Origin: an uncultured Clostridia bacterium
Lineage (GTDB): Bacteria > Bacillota > Clostridia > Oscillospirales > Oscillospiraceae
Length of the DNA: 36,117 nt
Reading direction: 5' to 3'
Assembly: GCA_946550725.1 (NCBI GenBank)
Contig: CAMNQX010000019.1
Location: forward strand, 1-36,117
The position numbers and the translations under genes were made by a program. A model generated the notes under the pieces. It made no database searches and was not told the origin of the DNA. It saw only the letters and a list, made by a program, of their open reading frames with translations. Shown here one piece after another: positions 14,925 to 22,156 of the stretch (its first letter is position 1; each line of letters opens with the position of its first letter).

Positions 14925-16172
14925 TCAGTCCATCTGCTCCATCGTCCCCAAGAACAGCGGAGCGCCCGTGGTCAGGTCCACGATGCCGTAGACAAAGGGC
15001 CGGTCGAAGCGGAGGAGGATCAGGTCATCGGGCACCATCGGCATCCCTGTAAATTTGATCTCCACCTCGGTCACTGCCGCGGCCTCGGTGCCCTTTTCGT
15101 TCACCTCGAAGGCGGTCTTGTGGATGACGCTGCCGATATACAGCGGGCCGTTTCCGCTGCTGCCCATCGCGGTGAAGTCGGCCCTTTCCGGGTCAAAGGC
15201 GTCCTCCAGGCCCAAGGCAACCAGCGTGTCTCTCAACTCGCCATCCCACTCCGCCTTGAATTTGGGGACGCTCAGAGCTACCAACCGCTCCGTCTGGCCA
15301 TCCAGCAATCCGGAAATGGTCTTCCCGTCCCATGTGCTCAGGTAGTCGGTGAGGCTCACTCCCTCGTCGGGGAGCATGAGCAGCAGGCCCAGCTTGCCGT
15401 CGTCGTAGGGCAGCACCACCCCCCGGCCGTTCTCGTGGGAAAGGTAGGCCTCATCCCGCTCGCCGTTGCTCATGCCCTGGGGCGAGGAGACGGTGCCGTC
15501 GGCGTTTTGGAAGTCGATGAACCACTCCCACCCCGGGGTTACAAAGGGATGTAAGAACTGGTTCTTGAAATAGACCGCGTTGACCAGGGCCAGGACGGCG
15601 TCGGGGTCGAACTCGTTCACCACCTGGGGGATCATGCCACGGGTGGCCTTTTCCACCCAGCCGTTCACCTGCCCCACCGTGTCCGGACTTTGGAGGTCGG
15701 CGTGGAACAGCTCTGCGTCAAATTTCTTCTCGCAGATGTTGACAAAGGCGTCGTTCAACGTCAGGTCGGGGTCGCACCACAGGCTGTTGACCAAATTGGT
15801 CTCGCTGGAACCGCCCAGGTCGCCGTAGTCCTTCATCAGTGCCATGCAGTAGCCGCCCAGCGTCTCCTGATCCATCCCAAAGACCCGCTGAAACTCCGCC
15901 GCCGTGTTCCCCTCCGCCCCCATGGCGGTCATGCCCAGGGCCAGGGTCACCGACAGGGGCGACATCAGGACGTTTTCCCCCTCCCTCCGGCCGGCACGGA
16001 GCAGGTCCACCGCAAAATCGGCGTAGGCCTCCTCCGTCTCCACCGTGCGCTCGGCCGGACGCAGCTCCATCGTCTCCAAGTCCTTGCTCTTGATGGGCTT
16101 TGCTCTGCTGCCCCCGCCTGTGCAGCCCGTCAGCAAAGCCAAAACCAGCGCGATGGTCACGATCTTTTTCAT
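14925..16172 (-). CDS. Serpin-family lipoprotein (protease inhibitor)
   Basis: A 415-residue serpin anchored as a lipoprotein: signal MKKIVTIALVLALLTGC with lipobox LLTGC and lipidated C17. The fold is seen in NVLMSPLSVTLALGMTAMGA, the LVNAVYFK segment and DRPFVYGIVDLTTGAPLFLG near the end. The reactive-centre hinge KGTEAAAVT (360-368) has the small residues needed for loop insertion, predicting an inhibitory serpin. The likely P1 region is within about 374-378 (FTGMP); the target protease cannot be read. Bacterial serpins of gut species are proposed to block host or neighbour serine proteases (family knowledge). The ATG at 16172 follows AAAGGGG. The gene is divergent from plsY. Confidence 0.93.
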   Translation of the reverse strand: MKKIVTIALVLALLTGCTGGGSRAKPIKSKDLETMELRPAERTVETEEAYADFAVDLLRAGRREGENVLMSPLSVTLALGMTAMGAEGNTAAEFQRVFGMDQETLGGYCMALMKDYGDLGGSSETNLVNSLWCDPDLTLNDAFVNICEKKFDAELFHADLQSPDTVGQVNGWVEKATRGMIPQVVNEFDPDAVLALVNAVYFKNQFLHPFVTPGWEWFIDFQNADGTVSSPQGMSNGERDEAYLSHENGRGVVLPYDDGKLGLLLMLPDEGVSLTDYLSTWDGKTISGLLDGQTERLVALSVPKFKAEWDGELRDTLVALGLEDAFDPERADFTAMGSSGNGPLYIGSVIHKTAFEVNEKGTEAAAVTEVEIKFTGMPMVPDDLILLRFDRPFVYGIVDLTTGAPLFLGTMEQMD

Positions 16173-16289
16173 GGATACCGCCCCTTTCCATTGTTTGGTA
16201 TCTCTTTGGACGGAAAATGCGGAAAAGTGTTCCGTGCAGGGTCTTTTTGGGTCACTCTCCCCCTCATTTTTCCCGTTTCTCCTCCAAGC

Positions 16290-16318
16290 TTGACAACATT
16301 TGCCCCTCGGCTTATACT
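16290..16318 (+). promoter_or_regulatory. Sigma-A promoter of plsY
   Basis: TTGACA (16290-16295), 17-bp spacer, TATACT (16313-16318), 44 bp before the plsY ATG. Confidence 0.85.
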
Positions 16319-16361
16319 ATATTGCACGATTTTGATCCCTTGCTTGGAGGTGACCCGAGCC

Positions 16362-16976
16362 ATGCTGATCCCCCTGCTTTTTATTTTGGGCGGCTACCTT
16401 TGCGGAAGCGTCCTCTTTGCCCGTCTGGCCGTTGGTCTCTTTGGGAAAACGGCTATTTTGAGCGAGAGCCGGGACGCCAACCCCGGCGCGGCCAACGCCT
16501 TTCAGTACGGCGGGTTTTGGTGCGGCGTGCTGGTGCTCTGCGGGGACCTTACCAAGGGCTTTCTTCCTGTCCAGCTCTGTCTGGCCTACGCTGACCTGTT
16601 TGCCCCCCTTCCCCTCCTGCTCCCTCTGGCGCTGGCTGCGCCCGTGATCGGCCACACCTTCCCTCTGTTTTACCGCTTCCGCGGCGGCAAGGGCATCGCC
16701 GTCACCTTCGGCTGCCTGCTGGGGCTGTGGCCCCTGTGGGAGCCGGTGGCCTATTTTGCCCTGGCTTTTGTGTTTTTCTCGGTGATCCTCCGGGTGTCTC
16801 CCCACTTCTACCGCACGGTGGTCACCTATCTGGTCACCCTCGGCCTGCTGTTCTTCCGTTGTCCCCCCGTGGCGTGGAGCAGCTTTTTGCTTATGTCCTG
16901 CGCCGTTCTCCTGCGGTTCCATCTAAGCAAAGAAGAACGGGAACACATGGTGGTGAATGTCCTATGGAAGTCCTGA
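16362..16976 (+). CDS. plsY: Glycerol-3-phosphate acyltransferase PlsY
   Basis: A 204-residue membrane protein with several hydrophobic helices. Hallmarks of PlsY are present: GGYLCGSVLFARL at the N-terminus, SRDANPGAANAF (variant of the GS.N.G.TN motif), GHTFPLFYRFRGGKGIAVTFG and a final conserved helix. It transfers acyl groups from acyl-phosphate to glycerol-3-phosphate, the first step of phospholipid synthesis. The ATG at 16362 is set by GGAGGTG upstream and the promoter at 16290. It overlaps the next gene by 13 bp, so membrane-lipid and glycolipid steps are co-expressed. The sequence is more divergent than usual, so it may be a second PlsY copy. Confidence 0.87.
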   Translation: MLIPLLFILGGYLCGSVLFARLAVGLFGKTAILSESRDANPGAANAFQYGGFWCGVLVLCGDLTKGFLPVQLCLAYADLFAPLPLLLPLALAAPVIGHTFPLFYRFRGGKGIAVTFGCLLGLWPLWEPVAYFALAFVFFSVILRVSPHFYRTVVTYLVTLGLLFFRCPPVAWSSFLLMSCAVLLRFHLSKEEREHMVVNVLWKS

Positions 16977-18070
16977 TCCTGTCCTGCGGCACCGGCGGCG
17001 GACACAACGCCGCGGCGGAGGCCCTTCGGGAAGAATGTGAACGCCGGGGAGACCGGGCCGTGTTCATGGACCCCTACGCCCTGCGAAGCGACCGCGCCGC
17101 CCGCCTGGTCAGCGGGACCTATGTCTCCCTGGTGCAAAAGACCCCCCGGCTCTTCGGCGTAGCCTACACCCTGGGCGAGCTGGTCCGCAGGCTCCCCTGG
17201 CGTTCCCCCGTCTACTTTGTCAACCGCAGGGCCGCCCAGGCCATGGAGCGTTTTTTGGCGCAGCACCACTTTGACGCCGTGCTCATGCCCCACCTCTTTC
17301 CCGCTGAGATCATGACCTGTCTCAAGAACAGGGGCGTCCCCCTTCCGAAAACCATTTTTGTGGCCACCGACTACACCTGCATCCCCTTCACCGAGGAGAC
17401 CGACTGCGACGCCTATGTGATCCCCCACCCCGACCTGCTGGTAGAGTTCGAGCGCCGGGGCATCCCGCGGGAGAAGCTCTACCCTCTGGGCATCCCGGTC
17501 CGCCGGGCCTTTCGTCAGGAGCTATCCCGCACCGACGCCCGTAAGGCCCTGGGACTGGACCCGGAAGAGACCTATCTTCTGGTCTCCGGGGGCAGCATGG
17601 GCGCGGGGGTGCTGAAGCGGGCGGTGCGGGAGCTTTACCGCCAGTTTGGCGTCTCCGCCCATCTGATCGTGATCTGCGGCACCAACCGCCGGCTCTACCG
17701 TTCTCTGGCCAAAAAGTACGGCTCGTCCATCATCCTCCTGCAAACCACCGACAAAATGGCGCTTTATCTGTCCGCCTGCGACCTCTACCTCACCAAGCCC
17801 GGCGGGCTGTCCACCACCGAGGCGGCGGTGGTGGGTCTCCCCCTGGCGGCTCTGCGCCCCATCCCCGGCTGCGAAACGAAGAACGCCCAGTTTTTTACCT
17901 CCCATCAATTTGCCGTCTCCCTTTCTCAGATCCGCTCCGGCGTAGACCCCGATCTGTGGAGCGGCATGGCCCGGCAGCAGCGGGAAAACATCCTTCCCGA
18001 CTCCGCCGAGCGCATCTGCGACCTGGCTCACCGCCTGGTAGAGTCCGGACCTACGCAAGCAACGCCTTGA
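16964..18070 (+). CDS. UgtP/MGDG-synthase-type diacylglycerol glycosyltransferase
   Basis: A 368-residue GT-B enzyme. The N-terminal MGDG synthase domain has LILSCGTGGGHNAAAEAL (5-22), and the C-terminal GT28-like domain has LLVSGGSMGAG, LIVICGTN and the nucleotide-sugar site LTKPGGLSTTEAAVVGLPL. Such enzymes glycosylate diacylglycerol at the inner membrane face, making glycolipids or a lipoteichoic-acid anchor; sugar and chain length cannot be deduced. It overlaps plsY, supporting a role in membrane-lipid building. MurG is the main alternative but lacks this N-terminal domain. Confidence 0.87.
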   Translation: MEVLILSCGTGGGHNAAAEALREECERRGDRAVFMDPYALRSDRAARLVSGTYVSLVQKTPRLFGVAYTLGELVRRLPWRSPVYFVNRRAAQAMERFLAQHHFDAVLMPHLFPAEIMTCLKNRGVPLPKTIFVATDYTCIPFTEETDCDAYVIPHPDLLVEFERRGIPREKLYPLGIPVRRAFRQELSRTDARKALGLDPEETYLLVSGGSMGAGVLKRAVRELYRQFGVSAHLIVICGTNRRLYRSLAKKYGSSIILLQTTDKMALYLSACDLYLTKPGGLSTTEAAVVGLPLAALRPIPGCETKNAQFFTSHQFAVSLSQIRSGVDPDLWSGMARQQRENILPDSAERICDLAHRLVESGPTQATP

Positions 18071-18092
18071 GGCTATCGCCCCAAGGCGTTTT
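18061..18092. terminator. Terminator overlapping the glycosyltransferase stop
   Basis: AACGCCTTG (18061-18069) and CAAGGCGTT (18082-18090) form a 9-bp stem followed by TTTTGC. It includes the stop codon of the UgtP-like gene and may also end transcription of the sigK 3' part from the other strand. Confidence 0.6.
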
Positions 18093-18104
18093 GCATCCGC
18101 CCTT

Positions 18105-18159
18105 TTACTCCAGCTCCCTGCGCAGCTTCTCCAGGGCCTTTTTCTCAATGCGGGATACA
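18105..18159 (-). CDS. sigK: SigK 3' part (last 17 codons), separated from the rest of the gene
   Basis: On the minus strand the sequence reads YVSRIEKKALEKLRRELE and stops (TAA at 18105-18107). This is the end of region 4.2 of sporulation sigma factor SigK; the Bacillus subtilis protein reads SRSYVSRIEKRAL at this place. The fragment has no ribosome site or promoter of its own. It becomes in frame with the 5' part at 26090-26719 if the intervening 7,931 bp are excised. The joined protein is 227 residues, a normal SigK length. That the detached 17 codons remain intact argues that rejoining happens and is selected. Confidence 0.88.
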
Positions 18160-18184
18160 TAGCGCATCGGGTAATGTAAACGAT
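18154..18184. mobile_element. attL-type junction of the sigK element
   Basis: Core GATACATAG (18154-18162) contains the proposed AC/GT crossover dinucleotide at 18157-18158. Arm TAATGTAAACGAT (18172-18184) starts 14 bp inside the element from it. The same arm in reverse orientation, at exactly the same distance, occurs at the other end (26062-26074). Confidence 0.85.
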
Positions 18185-18189
18185 ACTTC

Positions 18190-19767
18190 CTAAAAATCAG
18201 CTTCCAGTTGACGGAAGCGGAATTGAATGATAATCTGTTTGTCGGCGGTCAACTCCACCCGCTCGATGAGACTCACCAGCAGTTCCCGGTTGGTGGGGGC
18301 GGTCTGGATGAACTTCTCCACCAACTCTTGCGCTAATGCGGCTTGTTTGGCTGGCGAGTGATCCGAACGGTCAAGCTGGGTCAGCCGCTGTTCCAGAGCG
18401 GTGCGGTCTGCCTTCACCTTGGCGTAGATGCGCTGGAAGTCGGCCTCGTCCAGTACGCCTCCCAGCTTATCCATGTAAACCTTGTCCAGATGGGCGGTCA
18501 GGCTGTCGATTTTCCCTTGGAGGGCGGCCCGCTCCCGCTCGTCATCCCCTTGGGCGGCTGTATTTTCCACCTCTGCTTGGGCCGTGGGGAGCAGCCGCTC
18601 CTTTTGCAGATACCGAGCACACACCTCCCGCACCTTGTCCACCACCGCTTGGGTGACCGTCTCCTCCTTGATGGTGTGGCTGGTGCACACCCCCGCCTTT
18701 GTGAACCGCTGATAGGTGCGGCAGACGAAGAACAGCCGGTCCTCCCCCGCCGCCGTCTTGCGGTTGATGACCGCCAAAGGGTAGCCGCATTCGTGGCAGA
18801 AGATCAACCCCTTGAGGAGGAAGTCATAGGTGCGGCTACGGGTACTCCGGCGGCTGCTCACCAGCCGCTGCACCTTGTCGAAGGTCTCCCGGTCGATGAT
18901 CGGCTCATGGGTGTTCTCCACCACCACCCAGTCCTTCCGGGGCTGACGGACACACTTCTTGGTCTTGTAGTTGATCTTCCGGCTCCGGCCCTGCACCATG
19001 CTGCCAACGTAGGTCTCGTTTTGAAGCATATCGGAGATGCGCTCACTGCTCCATAGCCCGGTGTAGGGGCCGGGGTTGGCAACGGGCAGACCAGCGTAGG
19101 TGGCCGGGGTTGGCACTCCCTCGGCGTTGAGACGGGCTGCAATCTGGCGGCAGCTCTCCCCCTCCAGCGCCATACCGAAGATGCGGCGGACGGTTGGAGC
19201 AACCTCTTGGTCAATAACGATCTTGTTTTTTTCCGTGGGGTGCATTTGGTAGCCGTAGACCGGCTTGCCGCCGATGAACAGGCCCTTGCGCTGTTTGTCG
19301 TGCTTGACGCTGGAAATCTTCTTGGAGATGTCCTTGGCGTACATATCGTTCATGATGGCGCGAAAAGGCGTGATGTCGTTGGCGGTGGAGTCCACCCCGG
19401 TGTCGATACCGTCCAGCAGGGAGATGTAGCGCACCCGGTGCTCCGGAAAATACCGCTCCATGTAGTGGCCTGTGAGGATGTAGTCACGGCCCAAGCGGGA
19501 AAGGTCTTTTGTGATGACCATGTTGACCTTCTTTTCCTCGATGTCGGCAATCATGCGCTGAAAGCCGGGGCGGTCAAAACTGGTGCCGCTCCAACCGTCG
19601 TCGATGTAGGTGTCGTAGACAGATAACCGTTGCTGCTGGACAAATTCGTGGAGCAGAGAGCGCTGGTTGTTGACGCTCTCCGACGGCCCTTCGTTCTCAT
19701 CCTCCTTTGATAATCTGATGTAGAGTGCTACATGGTAGTCCATAGGGTTGCTTACCTCTAAATACAT
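18190..19767 (-). CDS. Large serine recombinase (SpoIVCA-like role)
   Basis: A 525-residue recombinase. The resolvase domain (about 12-160) has catalytic S20 in ALYIRLSKED, and the arginines of DLSRLGRDY (R91, R94). The recombinase domain (about 165-285) has GKPVYGY and SERISDMLQNETYVG. A zinc ribbon follows with C324, C327, C349 and C361, then a coiled coil (about 405-465) and a basic C-terminus. This is the size and order of large serine integrases, including SpoIVCA, which excises skin. The ATG at 19767 has GGAGGT 5 nt upstream. It is transcribed in the same direction as sigK and ends next to attL. A sigma-A-like promoter (TTGACG-17-TACCAT, 19834-19806) is possible; I see no clear sigma-E site. 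Confidence 0.95.
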   Translation of the reverse strand: MYLEVSNPMDYHVALYIRLSKEDENEGPSESVNNQRSLLHEFVQQQRLSVYDTYIDDGWSGTSFDRPGFQRMIADIEEKKVNMVITKDLSRLGRDYILTGHYMERYFPEHRVRYISLLDGIDTGVDSTANDITPFRAIMNDMYAKDISKKISSVKHDKQRKGLFIGGKPVYGYQMHPTEKNKIVIDQEVAPTVRRIFGMALEGESCRQIAARLNAEGVPTPATYAGLPVANPGPYTGLWSSERISDMLQNETYVGSMVQGRSRKINYKTKKCVRQPRKDWVVVENTHEPIIDRETFDKVQRLVSSRRSTRSRTYDFLLKGLIFCHECGYPLAVINRKTAAGEDRLFFVCRTYQRFTKAGVCTSHTIKEETVTQAVVDKVREVCARYLQKERLLPTAQAEVENTAAQGDDERERAALQGKIDSLTAHLDKVYMDKLGGVLDEADFQRIYAKVKADRTALEQRLTQLDRSDHSPAKQAALAQELVEKFIQTAPTNRELLVSLIERVELTADKQIIIQFRFRQLEADF

Positions 19768-19805
19768 GATTGACCTCCAGAGATAAGCGGCCATTCATCA
19801 TGAAT

Positions 19806-19834
19806 ATGGTACTTCTTTTCCCTCATGGCGTCAA
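19806..19834 (-). promoter_or_regulatory. Possible promoter of the recombinase gene
   Basis: Minus strand TTGACG (19829-19834), 17-bp spacer, TACCAT (19806-19811); start would be about 32 bp before the recombinase ATG. The -10 is weak (4 of 6), so control by another sigma factor remains possible. Confidence 0.35.
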
Positions 19835-19935
19835 ATTTTCGCACTGTTTAGGCTTCTCTTTATAAAGAACCGCAGGGACTGTAAGATCAATTCCTCCAAC
19901 TCATTTTCTTCTGCAAAAACGCAACGCACGACCAT
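19831..19935 (-). CDS. 34-residue protein encoded just before the recombinase
   Basis: A short ORF too small for usual gene calling: begins MVVRCVFAEENELEELIL and ends in a basic amphipathic helix (FFIKRSLNSAKI). It has an excellent ribosome site, AAGGAGGGG, 6 nt before its ATG at 19935, and lies 63 bp upstream of the recombinase on the same strand. I recall similar tiny ORFs (RCxFAE...LEELL pattern) beside serine recombinases of clostridial mobile elements, but have not checked this. A role as recombination directionality factor or recombinase cofactor is inference. Confidence 0.6.
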   Translation of the reverse strand: MVVRCVFAEENELEELILQSLRFFIKRSLNSAKI

Positions 19936-19945
19936 GCTTGCCCCT

Positions 19946-20019
19946 CCTTCCTCGGATAGCAAAGCATATGCGCCCAGCAGGCCAGACTTGCCTTGCTGCT
20001 CCCTACCATCCGAGAAAGG
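19946..20019 (-). promoter_or_regulatory. Inverted repeat covering the small ORF's ribosome site
   Basis: Arms CCTTCCTCGGAT (19946-19957) and ATCCGAGAAAGG (20008-20019) pair at 11 of 12 positions around a 50-nt loop. On the minus strand the downstream arm runs into the AGGAAGGAGG ribosome site of the 34-residue ORF, so pairing could hide it. The stretch 19936-20190 otherwise contains no gene I can support. Confidence 0.4.
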
Positions 20020-20064
20020 AGCGAGCAGCCCGATGTTCGGCAGGAGGTCTCAAAATCTGAGCAC

Positions 20065-20097
20065 AAAAAATGCGTCCCACGGTGGGACGCATTTTTT
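20065..20097. repeat. Palindrome, copy A (flanks SLH-RAYT cargo)
   Basis: A 16-bp perfect inverted repeat (AAAAAATGCGTCCCAC and its complement around one G). The core of 27 bp is identical to that at 22915-22941. The A and T flanks make it a bidirectional terminator. Confidence 0.85.
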
Positions 20098-20180
20098 ACA
20101 AACGGGAAACACCCTGTCACCCCCCCCCTGATTTTTTGCATTAAGTAGAGGGGTTACTCTCGGTTGTCACTTTGCACCTT

Positions 20181-20345
20181 GAAAATTGAATAGCACACCA
20201 CCGGGAGGCATACAGGCAGCCGCGCGCGGGAAGGGGACAAGCCCTTCAAGCGCGGGGATGAAACGGGCATAGCCAAGACCTGAAAATACGCGGTCGAAAA
20301 CAGCGGGCGCAGGAAGTGGCCCGGTGGTGTGTGCTTTTGAATTTC
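20181..20345 (+). ncRNA. Candidate structured RNA inside the element
   Basis: A long-range stem closes about 115 nt: GCACACCACCGGG (20193-20205) pairs with CCCGGTGGTGTGTGC (20320-20334), and outside it GAAAATTGAA (20181-20190) is opposite TTGAATTTC. Inside are hairpins GAAGGG-CCCTTC flanked by CGCG/GCGCGG, GGC-GCC and GACC...GGTC, with A-rich joining segments (TGAAAATA, CGAAAACA). No ORF fits. The layout resembles a multi-helix structured RNA of mobile elements; the ICE-associated raiA class is one hypothesis, not verified. Confidence 0.5.
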
Positions 20346-20347
20346 AC

Positions 20348-20376
20348 TTGCACTTTTTTTGACGATATAATATAAT
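20348..20376 (+). promoter_or_regulatory. Promoter of the SLH-protein gene
   Basis: TTGCAC (20348-20353), 17-bp spacer, TATAAT (20371-20376). A GCGGG-ATGG-CCCGC hairpin follows in the 125-nt leader. Confidence 0.65.
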
Positions 20377-20505
20377 CCGAGGAGATGGTTTTATTGGTTG
20401 CGTAGAACTTGCGGGATGGCCCGCTATTTTGTTTGACTTCCGGAAGGATATCCTTTATTGTGTGGTCAAACGGCGGGGACACCCCGCAAAAAAGGAGGAA
20501 ATTGT

Positions 20506-21894
20506 ATGAAGCGCAAAATCTTGTCCCTCATGCTGGCGGCAGCTCTGGTCTTGGGGCTGGCTGTGCCTGCGATGGCTTACACGACCCCGGATTTTGCCGA
20601 CCTTCCCGCAAACAACTGGGCATACGCTCCGGTGATGCGGATGGCAGATCAAGGGATCATCCAAGGAACCGGCGGAGGGAACTTCTCCCCCGCACTGAAG
20701 GTCAGCGCGGCCCAGTTCCTCACACTGGTTGGTCGGATCGTGTTCCCGGAAGCCAAGGTGAGCGAGGGCGACACATGGTACGGCCCCTACGTGGCGGCAG
20801 CTCAGAGCAATGGACTGCTTACCGGGACTCAGGTGGACGTGAACCAGCCCGAAGCAGAAATCACCCGCTATGATATGGCGGTGGTTCTCCGGGCCGCGGC
20901 GAAGAAGCTGGGCAAGACGGAGACGCTGGCACAGCAGAGCCAAGTGACCGACTTCGGCGTGATCCCCAATATGTACACCGAGGCGGTTCTGGCAGTCTAC
21001 GGCATGGAACTGATCAAAGGTGACCAAGCCGGAAAGTTCAACGGCGGCAACACCATGCAACGCAATGAGCTGGCTACGGTCATTGACCGGCTGGTAGCTC
21101 TGAAGGGTTCGGGCACAACCACCGAGCCGGAACAACCCGAGCAGCCCGCCGAGCCGGAAATCGTCCACCTGACTCGCCGGATCGTGGCGTATTATCCCAT
21201 CCCCTTCAATCATAACGATGGACGCCGTCTTATCAGCGATCTCTCTTTCCCAGTCGAGCTGCGCTACACGGAAGACGGGGGGAAAACCTACACGGTCATC
21301 GCAAGCCCCAATACTGACTATAAGCCAGACTCCCATTGGGGTGTGAATACCTTTGAGTTTGATGTGGACAAGGCCGTGGTACTATCCGGGAAAGGCCAGT
21401 TCTATGTCAGCGGCGAGGTGGAGATCGACGGAGTCCTCTACGCCACCCATGACCGGCGCACAGATGGGCGAGCAACCATTGTTCCTGCCAAACTTGGGCA
21501 GCTTTATGAGGGGGAACGAAGCGCAATATATGTGGAAGTGGTCCCTGCCACGACCGGGTATAAGCGAACTGTCACGATTAAAGGCGGGTATGGTGTTGAC
21601 AGAGGAACGGAGGGAATTGCACAATGCAGATACTATCCTGATGGAGATACCGGTTTTGGGACCGGAATCCTGCTGGGCGAGGCACCTCTGGTTCAAGATG
21701 AATATCCGGGCACATCGCTACCCCGCACACAATACACGATTGAGTTTGAAATTGATACCCTTGATTACTCCAATGCAGAACTTGAGGCGTATCGAATCGA
21801 ATTATATAAAAGCGACGGGACTCGGCTAAACGGCGGCTCCGACCTATCTACACTAAAGACTGTTTGGACTTCGGACAAAGTAATTGTGGAATAG
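20506..21894 (+). CDS. Secreted SLH-domain surface protein
   Basis: A 462-residue protein with a signal peptide (MKRKILSLMLAAALVLGL, cleavage after AMA at about 24). Three S-layer-homology repeats cover about 28-208: FADLPANNWAYAPVMRMADQGI, WYGPYVAAAQSNGLL with ITRYDMAVVLRAA, and the MYTEAVLAVYGMELIKG/MQRNELATVIDRL repeat. A Pro/Glu linker (about 210-220) leads to a C-terminal region of about 240 residues that I do not recognise. SLH repeats bind pyruvylated secondary wall polymers, so the protein should sit on the cell wall. As the main non-mobility cargo of the sigK element it may act at the cell or spore surface (inference). Start set by AAAGGAGG before 20506. Confidence 0.88.
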   Translation: MKRKILSLMLAAALVLGLAVPAMAYTTPDFADLPANNWAYAPVMRMADQGIIQGTGGGNFSPALKVSAAQFLTLVGRIVFPEAKVSEGDTWYGPYVAAAQSNGLLTGTQVDVNQPEAEITRYDMAVVLRAAAKKLGKTETLAQQSQVTDFGVIPNMYTEAVLAVYGMELIKGDQAGKFNGGNTMQRNELATVIDRLVALKGSGTTTEPEQPEQPAEPEIVHLTRRIVAYYPIPFNHNDGRRLISDLSFPVELRYTEDGGKTYTVIASPNTDYKPDSHWGVNTFEFDVDKAVVLSGKGQFYVSGEVEIDGVLYATHDRRTDGRATIVPAKLGQLYEGERSAIYVEVVPATTGYKRTVTIKGGYGVDRGTEGIAQCRYYPDGDTGFGTGILLGEAPLVQDEYPGTSLPRTQYTIEFEIDTLDYSNAELEAYRIELYKSDGTRLNGGSDLSTLKTVWTSDKVIVE

Positions 21895-21920
21895 CGGCTC
21901 GGCCTATAATCGCATTCAAG

Positions 21921-21950
21921 GACACCTGATTTGATATCAGGTGTCTTTTT
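21921..21950 (+). terminator. Intrinsic terminator of the SLH gene
   Basis: Stem GACACCTGAT / ATCAGGTGTC, short loop, T5 tail. Confidence 0.88.
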
Positions 21951-21952
21951 AA

Positions 21953-22118
21953 AAGACAAGGGGACGGTTCTTTTGTCTTGACACTTTTTGGAATATGTGA
22001 TATATTTCTTTCATACAGAAGAAATAGCGAACTTATAGACGAAATTTATCTTTGGCCGTCTGAGGCGGCGAGGGTGCTGTAGCCCTTCCGCTGCCGACAG
22101 CAGGGACGGTTCTTCTGT
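21953..22118. repeat. REP-like GGGACGGTTCTT repeats before the RAYT gene
   Basis: Two related sequences precede the RAYT gene: AGACAAGGGGACGGTTCTTT (21955-21974) and GACAGCAGGGACGGTTCTTC (22095-22114). Both continue into TGTC, forming GACA...TGTC ends around a shared GGGACGGTTCTT core. The gap 21895-22156 holds these repeats and the terminator, no gene. Confidence 0.6.
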
Positions 22119-22156
22119 CGTTCGCTAGGTAGGATGGAGACAAGGAAGGTGAGCTT

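Noticed and set aside
19887-20141. 84-codon minus-strand frame
   Set aside because: Runs through a palindromic terminator; the well-supported small ORF here is in another frame (19831-19935).
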